DNA from: CAWIMX01 sp963792785
Lineage (GTDB): Bacteria > Acidobacteriota > Vicinamibacteria > Vicinamibacterales > CAVVIG01
DNA length: 64,000 nucleotides
Assembly (NCBI GenBank): GCA_963792785.1
Contig: CAWBXO010000001.1
Span: 2,046,001-2,110,000, forward strand
Direction of reading: 5' to 3'
The notes beneath the pieces are model-generated. The model was not told where the DNA came from and searched no databases. It worked only from the letters and a program-made list of their open reading frames with translations. Shown here in pieces: positions 54,693-63,625 of this stretch; the stretch's first letter is position 1, and every line of letters starts with the position of its first letter. Made by a program: the position numbers and the translations under genes.

Positions 54693-55130
54693 CTAGCCGT
54701 CCGCGCGCCGGCCCTTGAAGAACGTCTGCATCACCGCGCGGCACTCGGCTTCACGCACGCCCGGCACCACCTCGAACCGGTGGTTGAGGCCGGGCAGCTC
54801 GCCCGCGCGGAGAGCCGAGACGACCGCGCCCGACTTGGGCTCCGCCGCGCCGTAGACCAGCGTGCCGATCCGCGCGTGCACCATCGCGCCGACGCACATC
54901 AGGCAGGGCTCGATCGTCACGACCAGCGTCGCGCCCGTCAGGCGGTAGTTTCCGACCCGGCGCGCCGCATCGCGCATCGCGACGATCTCGGCGTGCGCCG
55001 TCGGATCGTGCGAGGAAATCGGCTGGTTGAACCCCCGACCGACGATCTCGCCGTCGATCGCGACGACGGCGCCAACAGGGATCTCGCCGGCGGCCTCGGC
55101 GCGCCGCGCCTCGGACAGAGCCAGATCCAT
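54693..55130 (-). CDS. tadA: tRNA adenosine(34) deaminase TadA
   Basis: 145-residue zinc deaminase that converts A34 to inosine in tRNA-Arg(ACG); that tRNA is encoded about 1.7 kb away at 56834. Zinc site: HAEIVAM (His46, Glu48 as proton shuttle) and EPCLMCVGAM (Cys76, Cys79). GGFNQPISSHDPTAHAE-type wording and YGAAEPKSGAVVS are typical. I use the ATG at 55130; upstream in-frame sequence is a tandem repeat that would encode repeated LQN units, so a longer form is unlikely. No strong ribosome site is visible. Confidence 0.93.
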   Translation of the reverse strand: MDLALSEARRAEAAGEIPVGAVVAIDGEIVGRGFNQPISSHDPTAHAEIVAMRDAARRVGNYRLTGATLVVTIEPCLMCVGAMVHARIGTLVYGAAEPKSGAVVSALRAGELPGLNHRFEVVPGVREAECRAVMQTFFKGRRADG

Positions 55131-55169
55131 GAGGTTCTGAAGGTTCTGAAGGTTCTCGAGGGTTCTCGG
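55131..55169. repeat. 9-bp tandem repeat before tadA
   Basis: Three to four copies of AGGTTCTGA (55132-55158), decaying to AGGGTTCTCGG, placed directly against the tadA start codon. Same 9-base period as the array at 25102-25200 but a different unit and not G-rich on the coding strand. It occupies part of the 86-base gap between divergent tadA and the tannase-family gene, so it may affect the tadA leader. Confidence 0.7.
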
Positions 55170-55216
55170 CCATACAAAGCTGCGCGGCTGCAATCGTAGC
55201 TGAATATGATTGGCCC

Positions 55217-56749
55217 ATGCTGTCACGCTGCCTGACCGCCGCGCTGGGTGCATCGTTCGTCGCCCTCGCCTTTGCCCCAGTCGCGCAGACGGCGCCGGCG
55301 ACCGCGTCGTGCGCCGGCCTCGCCGCGCTCGCGCTGCCCGACACGGCCATCACCGCCGCCGAGGAGGTCGCCGGGCCGGCGTTCACGCCTCCCGGTGCGA
55401 GCGCCGCGCTGATCGGCCTGCCCCGCTTCTGTCGCGTCGCCGGCACCAGCCGGCCCGCGGTCCATTTCGAGGTCTGGCTGCCGCTCGACACGTGGAACGG
55501 GAAATACCAGGGCGTGGGCAACGGCGCGAACGCCGGCTCGATCGTCTACGGCGCGATGGCCGACGCCCTGCGCCGCGGTTACGCGACAGCGAGCACCGAC
55601 ACGGGCCACTCGACCACCAACGCGCGCGATGCGCGGTGGGCGATGGGCCACCCGGAGCTGGTCGAGGACTTCGGCTATCGCGCGATCCACATCACCGCCG
55701 AACACGCCAAGCGCATCGTCGCCGCGTTCTACGGGACGCCGGCCAGCCATTCGTACTTCGCCTCGTGCTCGACCGGCGGCCGGCAGGGCCTGATGGAAGC
55801 GCAGCGCTTCCCCGGCGACTACGACGGCATCGTCGCCGGCGCGCCCGCGGCGAACTGGACGCGCTTCGAGGCCGGCGGGCACCTGTGGGTCGTCACCGCG
55901 CTGAACAAGGATCCGGACAGCTACATTCCCGCGTCGAAGCTGCGCGCGCTCGGCGACGCGGTGAATGCCGCGTGCGACGCGAACGACGGCGTCCGCGACG
56001 GCGTGATCGAAGATCCGCGCACATGCCGGTTCGATCCCGCGGCGCTCACCTGCCGCGACGGACGAGACGACGATTCCTGTCTGACGCCGAAGCAGGTGCA
56101 GGCGGTGAAGGACGTCCGCGCCGGCTCGCGGAATTCGTCCGGCCAGGTGTATCCCGGCTACATGCCGGGCGCGGAAGCGGCGGGCGGATGGGCCACGTAC
56201 ATGACCGGGTCGGGCCCGCAATCCGGCAGCCACTGGATGCAGGCCGACAACGTGTTCAAGTACATGGTGTTCGAAAATCCCGACTGGGACTTCCGCACGT
56301 TCGACTACGACAAGGATCTGGCGTTCGCGGAAGTGAAGCTCGGCGAAGCGTTCGACGCGTTCGATCCGGATCTCTCACGCTTCCGCGCGCGCGGCGGAAA
56401 GCTGCTGCTCTACCACGGGTGGAACGATCCGTCGATCTCGCCGCTCAACACGATCGCCTATTACGAGCAGGTCGATCGCGCCAGCGGGGGCGACGCGCAC
56501 GCGTTCGCCCGCCTCTTCATGGTGCCGGGAATGCTGCACTGCAGCGGCGGGCCGGGACCGAGCCGCTTCGACATGGTCGGCGCGCTCGAGCGATGGGCCG
56601 AGGCCGGGGATGCTCCCGAACGGATCATCGCGTCGCACGCGACGAACGGCCGCGTCGATCGCACGCGTCCGCTGTGCGCGTACCCGAAGAAAGCGGTCTA
56701 TACCGGATCGGGCAGCACGGACGACGAAGCGAACTTCGTGTGCCGGTAG
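55217..56749 (+). CDS. Tannase / feruloyl esterase family protein
   Basis: 510-residue exported serine esterase (signal peptide ending APVAQTAPA). The family Cys-Ser arrangement is SYFASCSTGGRQGLMEAQRF (about residue 183), the acid is in LLYHGWNDPSISPL (about 402) and the His in GMLHCSGGPGPSRF (about 441), with the paired Cys that links Ser and His loops. It would cleave gallic or ferulic esters of plant material. NWTRFEAGGHLW and PDWDFRTFDYDKDL are usual. It is convergent with tRNA-Arg across a two-copy hairpin repeat. Confidence 0.92.
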   Translation: MLSRCLTAALGASFVALAFAPVAQTAPATASCAGLAALALPDTAITAAEEVAGPAFTPPGASAALIGLPRFCRVAGTSRPAVHFEVWLPLDTWNGKYQGVGNGANAGSIVYGAMADALRRGYATASTDTGHSTTNARDARWAMGHPELVEDFGYRAIHITAEHAKRIVAAFYGTPASHSYFASCSTGGRQGLMEAQRFPGDYDGIVAGAPAANWTRFEAGGHLWVVTALNKDPDSYIPASKLRALGDAVNAACDANDGVRDGVIEDPRTCRFDPAALTCRDGRDDDSCLTPKQVQAVKDVRAGSRNSSGQVYPGYMPGAEAAGGWATYMTGSGPQSGSHWMQADNVFKYMVFENPDWDFRTFDYDKDLAFAEVKLGEAFDAFDPDLSRFRARGGKLLLYHGWNDPSISPLNTIAYYEQVDRASGGDAHAFARLFMVPGMLHCSGGPGPSRFDMVGALERWAEAGDAPERIIASHATNGRVDRTRPLCAYPKKAVYTGSGSTDDEANFVCR

Positions 56750-56751
56750 GA

Positions 56752-56829
56752 ACGCTTGCCGAGCCGAAGCTCGCGCGGATGCGCGAGCGAGCGCCTGCCA
56801 AGCCGAAGCTCGCGCGGATGCGCGAGCGA
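56752..56829. repeat. Two-copy 39-bp hairpin repeat (REP-like)
   Basis: Two direct copies (56752-56790 and 56791-56829) of a 39-base unit differing at about three places near the left ends. Each holds a perfect hairpin GCTCGCGC-GGAT-GCGCGAGC preceded by AGCCGAA. It fills the space between the tannase-family stop and the 3' end of tRNA-Arg. Similar doublets of small hairpins are seen as REP elements or terminators. Confidence 0.8.
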
Positions 56830-56833
56830 AGGA

Positions 56834-56910
56834 TGGTGGGCCCAGCAGGACTCGAACCTGCGACCTCCTGGTTCGTAGCCAGACGCTCTATCCAACTGAG
56901 CTATGGGCCC
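56834..56910 (-). tRNA. tRNA-Arg (anticodon ACG)
   Basis: 77-base tRNA including an encoded CCA (56836-56834). Acceptor GGGCCCA/TGGGCCC, D-arm GCTCAGTTGGATAGAGC, anticodon stem TCTGG/CCAGG (one wobble or neighbour pair aside) around loop CTACGAA (anticodon ACG), T-arm GCAGG-TTCGAGT-CCTGC. A34 of this tRNA is the target of TadA, which is encoded at 54693-55130. Confidence 0.95.
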
Positions 56911-56951
56911 CTACGGAAGGTCGGACGAAACCCCGATGTTAGCACAGGGCC

Positions 56952-57146
56952 TCAGCGTGCGTCCCGCAGGCCGGCCGCGCGCAGGATCGACATCATCGGG
57001 CACCAGTTGGTGAACGCCGACTGCGCCAGGTTGGCGCCGACGAACACGGTGAACCACAGAAAATACGGGTGCACGAACAGCCCGAGCAGCGCGCTCGCCG
57101 CCACGAACCCCCCCGCCACCAGCCGAAGCATGCGTTCGACGGTCAT
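56952..57146 (-). CDS. DUF2892 family membrane protein (YgaP-like)
   Basis: 64-residue protein of the DUF2892 group: two membrane helices (RLVAGGFVAASALLGLF and YFLWFTVFVGANLAQSAFTN) followed by the conserved WCPMMSILRAAGL with a Cys. Start ATG overlaps the UspA stop by four bases (ATGA), so it is the end of the tolC-adaptor-RND-uspA unit. The function of the family is unknown; relatives carry a rhodanese domain. Confidence 0.9.
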   Translation of the reverse strand: MTVERMLRLVAGGFVAASALLGLFVHPYFLWFTVFVGANLAQSAFTNWCPMMSILRAAGLRDAR

Positions 57147-57887
57147 GATCTCTCTCCGTTCTTTTCGTTTTCATCGGGGATGAAGACGACGGGCACCTGG
57201 CAGCCTCGCAGCCAGGGCTCCGCGTACCGCGCCAGCCAGCGCGGCGTCCGCGGCTCGGGCACGGCGATCGCGACGAGGGTGGTCCCCCGCGCGGCGCCGG
57301 GCGTGGTCGTCTCGTCGCTGCGGCGATCCACCACCGTGCCGCCCGGTGCGGCCAGGTTCGCGATCCACGCCGCCGCCCGGTCGCCGGGCGTCTCGAAGGC
57401 GTGCAGTTCCACGCGTTCGACGAGCAGCGCGGGCGGTGCGTCGCCGGCATGGGCGACCAGGAGCGGGCCGATCGGTTTCGCGCAGCACGCGCTCGGCGAC
57501 CGATCCCAGCCACCAGCGCGCGGCGCCACGGCGGCCGTGCGTGCCCATCACGATCAGGTCGGCGTCCTCCGACGCGCGCAGGATGGCGTCCACCGGCGGC
57601 GGGTCGGCGATCGCCGTGTCGAACGGCGCGTCGGTGTGGCGCCGCCCGAAGCCGGCGAGGAACCGCTCCGCCTGGACGCGCGCGCCCCGGCGCTGCGCCT
57701 CGAGCGCCGCCATCTGCTCTTCCGTGAAGTACGGCGGCGCCTCGATCGTCTCGGCATGGACCAGCCGCAGCGCCGCGCCGGACCGCGCCGCCAGGTAGCC
57801 CGCCATCCGCACGGCGCGGGCCGAGGCGTCGCCGAAGTCCACCGGCACGACGATCGCACGCAGGGTCGGAGTCACGGTGTCCCTCAT
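57143..57887 (-). CDS. Universal stress protein (UspA family), frame break at about 57466
   Basis: About 247 residues after correction. First UspA domain: RAIVVPVDFGDASARAVRMA, then the ATP-binding MGTHGRRGAARWWLGSVAER. After ERVLRETDRP one extra base in a run of three Cs (57465-57467) breaks the frame; the other frame continues LLVAHAGDAPPALLVERVEL and a second, degenerate UspA-like domain to the stop at 57143. The ATG at 57887 overlaps the RND permease stop (ATGA), and the end overlaps DUF2892. It may sense energy state for the efflux operon. Confidence 0.8.
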
Positions 57888-60800
57888 ACGGACGCGTGCG
57901 TCGCCCGCAGGCGCCGCGTCATGAAGTAGGTCACGGGCACGGTCATCCGCGAGAGCAGCAGCGACGCCACCTCGCCGGCCATCAGCGAAATCGCCAGGCC
58001 CTGGAAGATCGGATCGAACAGGATCACGGCCGATCCGGCGATGACGGCCGCGGCCGTGAGGGCCATCGGCCGGAAGCGCACGGCGCCGGCGTCCACGACG
58101 GCCGCCTCGACGGACATGCCCTCGCGCACGCGCAGCTCGACGAAGTCGACGAGGATGATCGAATTGCGCACGACGATCCCCGCGCCCGCGATGAAGCCGA
58201 TCATCGACGTCGCCGTGAAGAACGCGCCGAGCGCCGCGTGCGCGGGCAGGATGCCGACGAGCGAGAACGGAATCGCCAGCATGATCGTGAGCGGGGTGAT
58301 GAACGACTGGAACCAGCCCACCACCAGGATGTAGATCAGCACGAGCACGGCGGCGAACGCGATGCCGAGATCGCGGAACACCTCGTACGTGATGTGCCAT
58401 TCGCCGTCCCACTTCATCGCGTACTTCGAGCTGTCGGACGGCAGCCGCGTGTTCCAGATGCCGAGCCGGTAGCCCTCGGGCAGCTCCATCGCGCCGAGCG
58501 CGTGATTCATCTGCAGGATCGCGTAGACCGGGCTCTCGACGCGGCCCGCCATGTCGCCGGTCACGTACGTCACGGGCTGCAGGTTCTTGTGGTAGATGCT
58601 CGGCTCCTCGTCGACGAGCGTCGGCTCGGTCAGCTCGCCGACCGACACGCCCCGCGGCCCGATGCCGACGGCCTGGAGCGACGCGAGCGCGCCGCGGCGG
58701 TCCCGCGGCAGGCGCAGGACGACGGGCACGTCCTCACGGGCGCGCGGATCGTGCAGCAGTCCGGCGCGCATCCCGCCTTCCGCCAGGCGCATCACGGCCG
58801 CCACCGCGGCCGGCGTCACGCCGGCGGCCGCCGCCCGATCGGGGTCCACGTCGAGACGCCAGCGCGAGCGCGGCGACTCGACATACCAGTCGACGTCCAC
58901 CACCCCGTCGGTCTTCTCGAATTCATTCCGCACGGCGCGCGCGATCTCCGTCCGCCGGGTGTCATCCGGACCGTAGACTTCCGCCACGAGCGTCTGCAGG
59001 ACCGGCGGCCCGGGCGGCACTTCCACGACCTGGAGGGCGGCCCCGAGCGCCGTCGCGGCCGGGCGGAGCGAGTCGCGCAAGCGGACCGCGATCGCATGGC
59101 TCTGCTCGGATCGCTTCTCCTTCGGCAGCAGCACGATCTGCAGGTCCGCCAGGTTCGTGTCGCGCCGCAGGAAGTAGTGCCGGACCAGCCCGTTGAACGT
59201 GTAGGGCGCGGCCGTGCCGGTGTAGCTCTGCACGCTCGCCACCGCGACGTCGCCGAGCGCCCGGTCGGCGAGCGCGGCGGCGACGCTGGCGGTCGTCTCG
59301 AGCGGCGTGCCCTCCGGCATCCGCACCATGACCTGCAGCTCGCTCTTGTTGTCGAACGGCAGCATCTTCACGGTGACGATCCCGGCCGGGACGAGCGCTA
59401 CCGCCGCGACGAGCAACGCGGCCACGGTCCCCAGAAACATCCAGCGCAGGCGCGGCCGCGCGAGCAGCGGCGCCATCACCTTCCGGTAGGTCCGTGTCAG
59501 CGCGTCCTCGGCGTCGTCGACGTGGCCGTGCGTCCGCCGCAGCAGCCGGACCGCCGCCCACGGCGTCACGACGAACGCCACGATCAGCGAGAAGACCATC
59601 GCCGCCGACGCGCCGATCGGAATCGGCCGCATGTAGGGGCCCATCAGGCCGCCGACGAACGCCATGGGGAGAATGGCCGCGATCACCGTGAGCGTCGCCA
59701 GGATCGTCGGGTTCCCCACCTCGTCGACCGCGCGCACCGCGACCTTCTCGAGGTCCTCCCCGCGCGACATCCGCGCGTGCCGGACGATGTTCTCCACCAC
59801 CACGATCGCGTCGTCCACCAGGATGCCGATGGAGAAGATCAGCGCGAAGAGCGTGATGCGGTTGAGCGTGTAGCCGTAGAGGTAGAACACGAAGAGCGTG
59901 AGCGCGAGCGTGACGGGAACGGCCGTCAGCACCACGGCCGCTTCGCGGGCGCCGAGCGCCAGCCAGATCAGCACGCCGACCGACACGATCGCGATCAGCA
60001 TGTGCCAGAGCAGCTCGTTCGACTTCTGCTCGGCGGTCTCGCCGTAGTTGCGCGTCACCGAGACCTGCAGGTCCGCCGGCAGGACGTATCCGCGCAGCGA
60101 TTCGATCTTGCGCTCCACCGCGCGCGTCAGCGCGACGGCGTTCGTGCCCGGGCGCTTGGCGATCGTGATCGTGACCGCCGGAAACGCCTCGCCCTGCCGC
60201 GGGTGCTGCATCACGTAGGCGTCCGGCTCCGCGCCGCCGTCCTCGACGCGCGCGACATCGCCCAGCCGCACGGGCGCGCCGCCGGACTCGCCGACGACGA
60301 CGCCGCGCAAATCGGAGACGGCCGCGGGCCACTCCCCCGCCTCCACGCGGCGCTCCCCCTGCGCGTCGACGGGGCCTGATGCGAGGCTTCGCGCGTTCGA
60401 GGCGGCCACCCGCTCCTCGACAGCGGTCGGGTCGAGGCCGCGGGCCGCGAGCGCCGCCGGGTCGAGGTCCGCGGTGATCTGCCGCGGCTGCCCTCCGGCG
60501 ATCGCCACCTCGGAAACGTCAGGAATCTCCTTGAGCGCCTCACGCGCCTGTGCCGCGAGCGCCCGGAGCGCGACGCCGTCGTACCCCTCGCCCCACAGCG
60601 TGAGCGCCATCACCGGCACGTCGTCGATCGAGCGCGGCTGGATGACCGGCGGCGTCGCGCCGGCCGGCAGCAGCGCCGTCACCGACGCCAGCTTGTCCTG
60701 CAGCTTGACGAGCGCCCGGACTTCGTCCTGGCCCACGAGGAAGCGGGCGATCACCATCGAGCGGCCGGTCGAGGACGTCGAGTAGACGTACTCGATCCCG

Positions 60801-61045
60801 GGAATTTCCCAAATCTTCTGCTCCACGGGCCGCGTCACGCGCTGCTCGACTTCCGGCGCCGAGGCCCCCGGCCAGTCGACGAAGACGTCGATCATCGGCA
60901 CGACGATCTGCGGCTCTTCCTCACGCGGAAGCGCCAGCACGGCATAGACGCCGAGCAGGAGCGACGCCACGATCATCAGCGGCGTCAGCTTCGAGTGGAT
61001 GAACGCGCCGGCCAGCCGGCCGGCGACGCCGTGCGGGCGGTTCAT
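57884..61045 (-). CDS. RND family efflux permease
   Basis: 1053-residue inner-membrane RND pump of standard length. TM4 has the complete IGILVDDAIVVVENIVRHA (Asp pair about residue 410), and TM10 AGAGIVVRNSIILVDFVE (about 955) with Arg where many pumps have Lys. First loop: LPREEEPQIVVPMIDVFVDW; porter domains include PGPPVLQTLVAEVYGPDDTR. The layout resembles HAE-type drug or solvent pumps. The ATG at 61045 overlaps the adaptor stop (ATGA). A 120-residue N-terminal extension in the same frame is only shadow of the adaptor gene. Confidence 0.95.
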   Translation of the reverse strand: MNRPHGVAGRLAGAFIHSKLTPLMIVASLLLGVYAVLALPREEEPQIVVPMIDVFVDWPGASAPEVEQRVTRPVEQKIWEIPGIEYVYSTSSTGRSMVIARFLVGQDEVRALVKLQDKLASVTALLPAGATPPVIQPRSIDDVPVMALTLWGEGYDGVALRALAAQAREALKEIPDVSEVAIAGGQPRQITADLDPAALAARGLDPTAVEERVAASNARSLASGPVDAQGERRVEAGEWPAAVSDLRGVVVGESGGAPVRLGDVARVEDGGAEPDAYVMQHPRQGEAFPAVTITIAKRPGTNAVALTRAVERKIESLRGYVLPADLQVSVTRNYGETAEQKSNELLWHMLIAIVSVGVLIWLALGAREAAVVLTAVPVTLALTLFVFYLYGYTLNRITLFALIFSIGILVDDAIVVVENIVRHARMSRGEDLEKVAVRAVDEVGNPTILATLTVIAAILPMAFVGGLMGPYMRPIPIGASAAMVFSLIVAFVVTPWAAVRLLRRTHGHVDDAEDALTRTYRKVMAPLLARPRLRWMFLGTVAALLVAAVALVPAGIVTVKMLPFDNKSELQVMVRMPEGTPLETTASVAAALADRALGDVAVASVQSYTGTAAPYTFNGLVRHYFLRRDTNLADLQIVLLPKEKRSEQSHAIAVRLRDSLRPAATALGAALQVVEVPPGPPVLQTLVAEVYGPDDTRRTEIARAVRNEFEKTDGVVDVDWYVESPRSRWRLDVDPDRAAAAGVTPAAVAAVMRLAEGGMRAGLLHDPRAREDVPVVLRLPRDRRGALASLQAVGIGPRGVSVGELTEPTLVDEEPSIYHKNLQPVTYVTGDMAGRVESPVYAILQMNHALGAMELPEGYRLGIWNTRLPSDSSKYAMKWDGEWHITYEVFRDLGIAFAAVLVLIYILVVGWFQSFITPLTIMLAIPFSLVGILPAHAALGAFFTATSMIGFIAGAGIVVRNSIILVDFVELRVREGMSVEAAVVDAGAVRFRPMALTAAAVIAGSAVILFDPIFQGLAISLMAGEVASLLLSRMTVPVTYFMTRRLRATHASV

Positions 61046-62223
61046 CGGCCCGCTCCGTCCTGGGCGGGCGCGACGCGCGCGCCGTCCACGAGCGACGGGG
61101 CCGGATCGTCCACGAGCCGATCGCCCGCGCGGACGCCGGCCAGCAGTTCCACGCGGTCCGCGAACGGCGCGCCCACGCTCACCGGACGCAGCCGCGCCGC
61201 GCCTTCGTCGTCGACCGCGAAAACGAACGCGAGCTGGCCGCGACGGACGATGGCCGAGGCCGGCGCCGTGATCGCCGGACGCGGCGTTCCCGCGAACCGC
61301 GCGCGGCCGAACGCCCCGGACGGCGCCACGACCGAGGCCGGCAGCTCGATCTTCACGAGAAAGCTGTGCGTGGCGGCATCGAGGCGGGCGATCTCCACGA
61401 CCCGGCCCGCGATCCACGCGTCAGGATCATCGCTCCCGCGCTCGTGATCGAGACGGACCTCCGCGGCGGCGCCGAGACTGACGGCCGCGGCCCGGGCTTC
61501 GTCGACGCGCACTTCCAGATGGCGCGCGCGCAGGTCATCCAGCGTGAGCAGCGGCGCGCCCGGCGTGGCCATCGTCCCGGGATCGATCGATCGCGACGTC
61601 ACGATGCCGTCGAACGGCGCGACCAGCTCGGCGTACGAGGCCGCGACGCGCGCGGCCTCCCCGCCGGCCCGCGCCGCCTCGAGCCCGGACGCGGCCTGAG
61701 CGGCCTGCGCCCGCGCGCCCGCCGCCTGGGCGTCGGCGGCGTGCAGCCCGGCGACGGCCTGGTCGAGCTCCTGCGGGGTCGCCGACCGCTTCTCGCGCAG
61801 GCCCGCAATCCGGGCGTGGGTCGCGGCCGCCAGCTGGCGGGCGGCATCGGCCGCCTGCACGGCGGCGTCCGCGGCGTGCACCGCCTGTTCGGCCGCGGCG
61901 AGCGCTGCGGCCGCGCCGGCCCGGTTCGCCTCGAGCTCGCGGGCGTCAAGCCGCACGAGCGCCTGGCCGCGGCGGACCCGGTCGCCGGGCACCACGAGCA
62001 CGTCGACGACCGGCGCCAGGACGCGGCTGGCGATCGACGCCGTGGTCGCGGCGCGCACGACGCCGCCGGCCTCGACGAAGGCCGGCGCCTCGCCGGCGGT
62101 CGCGACCACCAGCGTGGCATCGACCCGGGCCGCGGGCGCCGCCCCCTCCGGTGCGGGGCCGGGCGCGCAGGCCGCCAGGCCGGCTGTGGCGACAACGACG
62201 ACAGCGGATTTCAGAAAAGTCAC
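61042..62223 (-). CDS. RND efflux periplasmic adaptor lipoprotein
   Basis: 393-residue membrane-fusion protein. A lipoprotein signal ends LAAC; the first sandwich half is SRVLAPVVDVLVVPGDRVRR, followed by a very alanine-rich coiled-coil hairpin (AALAAAEQAVHAADAAVQAA) and the second half ELVAPFDGIVTSRSIDPGTM. The start is GTG at 62223 because GAGGTTGGC precedes it and no ATG is in frame; it lies seven bases after the TolC stop. It couples the TolC-like channel to the RND permease of the same operon. Confidence 0.92.
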   Translation of the reverse strand: MTFLKSAVVVVATAGLAACAPGPAPEGAAPAARVDATLVVATAGEAPAFVEAGGVVRAATTASIASRVLAPVVDVLVVPGDRVRRGQALVRLDARELEANRAGAAAALAAAEQAVHAADAAVQAADAARQLAAATHARIAGLREKRSATPQELDQAVAGLHAADAQAAGARAQAAQAASGLEAARAGGEAARVAASYAELVAPFDGIVTSRSIDPGTMATPGAPLLTLDDLRARHLEVRVDEARAAAVSLGAAAEVRLDHERGSDDPDAWIAGRVVEIARLDAATHSFLVKIELPASVVAPSGAFGRARFAGTPRPAITAPASAIVRRGQLAFVFAVDDEGAARLRPVSVGAPFADRVELLAGVRAGDRLVDDPAPSLVDGARVAPAQDGAGR

Positions 62224-62230
62224 GCCAACC

Positions 62231-63559
62231 TCATTCGAGGGGAGAGCGGCCCACGGCGCGCTTGAGCGCCGCGGCCGCGGTGATGGCGCCGACCAGCGCC
62301 GCGACGCGGTCGCGGTCGGCGTCGAGATGCGCGGTGGACGCGCGCAGCACGTCCTCGACCGGCGCGAGGCCGGCGTCGAAGCGATCGCGGATGATCCGTT
62401 CACTCTCGGCGGCCTGTGCCACGGCGTCTCGGGCGACGGCCTCGCGCGCGCGCGCCGATCGCAGCGCGCTGAACGCGGTCACGACGTCCACCTGGATCCC
62501 GGCGCGCACGTCGTCGGCCATCGCCCGGGCGCGCACCCCGGCCTCGCGCGCCGCCTCGCGGCGCTTCACGTCGGCGCCGCCGGTTGAGAAAGTCCAGCGA
62601 ACCTCCGCACCCACCATCCACCCGGCGGCGCGATCGCCGTAGCGCGTGCCGTTCAGGTCGTACGCGGCCTGGGCGGCGGCCGTCGGGAGGAGCGCGGCCC
62701 GGGCGGCGTCCTCGCCGGTCTTGGCGAGCGAGGCCAGCGCCGCGGCGCGGGCGGCCTCGGGCCGCGCCCGTTCCGCTTCCGCGAGCAGATCCGCAAGCGA
62801 ATCACCTTCGGCGTCTTCGGGCGGCGCCGGCTCGACGATCGCATAGCCGCCCTGGATGGGCGCGCCCATGAGGCGGTTCAACTCGGCGCGCGCGATCGCG
62901 GCGTCGCCTTCGGCCTGAATGACGCGCTGCCGCATGGCGGCACCGTGCACGGCGAGACTCAGCACGTCGGCCTCGGTCGCGACGCCCGCGTCACGGCGAG
63001 CCTCGGCGCGGCCGCGGTCTTCCTCGGCGGCGGCCGCGGCGGCGGCGGCCGCGCGCCCTTCGGCCTCGGCGGCGACAATGCGGCCGTAGGTGCCCGTGGC
63101 GGCGACGGCGAGGCCCGCGACGGTCTCGTCGACGACGGTGGCCGCCACCTCGGATTCGATCCGCGCGGCCTCGCGCGCCGACGAGGTCCGCCCGCCGTCG
63201 AAGATCACCTGCTCGGCGCCGAACGACGCATGAAAGAAGTTGATGGGCGACGGATGATTCAGGGCGTCCAGCGCGAAGTCGCCGGCGCCGAACCGCCGCG
63301 ACGACAGGAGCGACCCGAACACGAACACCGGCAGATCGCCACGCTGCCAGCCCTCCGACACCGACAGGCGCGGAAAGACGTCGGACCGGGCCGCGGCCGC
63401 CAGAGCCGTCGCGCCACGCGCCGCGGCGCGCGACGCGTCGAGGCCGGCATTCCGGTCAATCGCGGCCTGGACCGCCGCGTCCAGCGTCAGGACCTCCTGC
63501 GCCGTTGCCACGGCCGGCCCGGCGAGCGCCAGGAGCAGAACGAAGACACGAACAACCAT
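62231..63559 (-). CDS. TolC family outer-membrane efflux protein
   Basis: 442-residue outer-membrane channel with signal peptide (VFVLLLALAGPAVATAQ) and the duplicated helical repeats of the family: LDAAVQAAIDRNAGLDASRA, ATGTYGRIVAAEAEGRAAAA and VVTAFSALRSARAREAVARD. GGGGAG precedes the ATG. First gene of the operon tolC-adaptor-RND-uspA-DUF2892 on the minus strand, divergent from the ECF sigma factor gene with 66 bases between, which suggests the sigma factor may control the pump. Confidence 0.92.
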   Translation of the reverse strand: MVVRVFVLLLALAGPAVATAQEVLTLDAAVQAAIDRNAGLDASRAAARGATALAAAARSDVFPRLSVSEGWQRGDLPVFVFGSLLSSRRFGAGDFALDALNHPSPINFFHASFGAEQVIFDGGRTSSAREAARIESEVAATVVDETVAGLAVAATGTYGRIVAAEAEGRAAAAAAAAAEEDRGRAEARRDAGVATEADVLSLAVHGAAMRQRVIQAEGDAAIARAELNRLMGAPIQGGYAIVEPAPPEDAEGDSLADLLAEAERARPEAARAAALASLAKTGEDAARAALLPTAAAQAAYDLNGTRYGDRAAGWMVGAEVRWTFSTGGADVKRREAAREAGVRARAMADDVRAGIQVDVVTAFSALRSARAREAVARDAVAQAAESERIIRDRFDAGLAPVEDVLRASTAHLDADRDRVAALVGAITAAAALKRAVGRSPLE

Positions 63560-63625
63560 CTCCCCTCAGAGATGCAGGGCGGCGGGGAAAGGTGACACCC
63601 GCCACGATCCGGGGAAGAATGCCGT

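Noticed and set aside
56752..56829. CRISPR-like repeat pair
   Set aside because: The two 39-base copies abut directly with no spacer and no cas genes are present.
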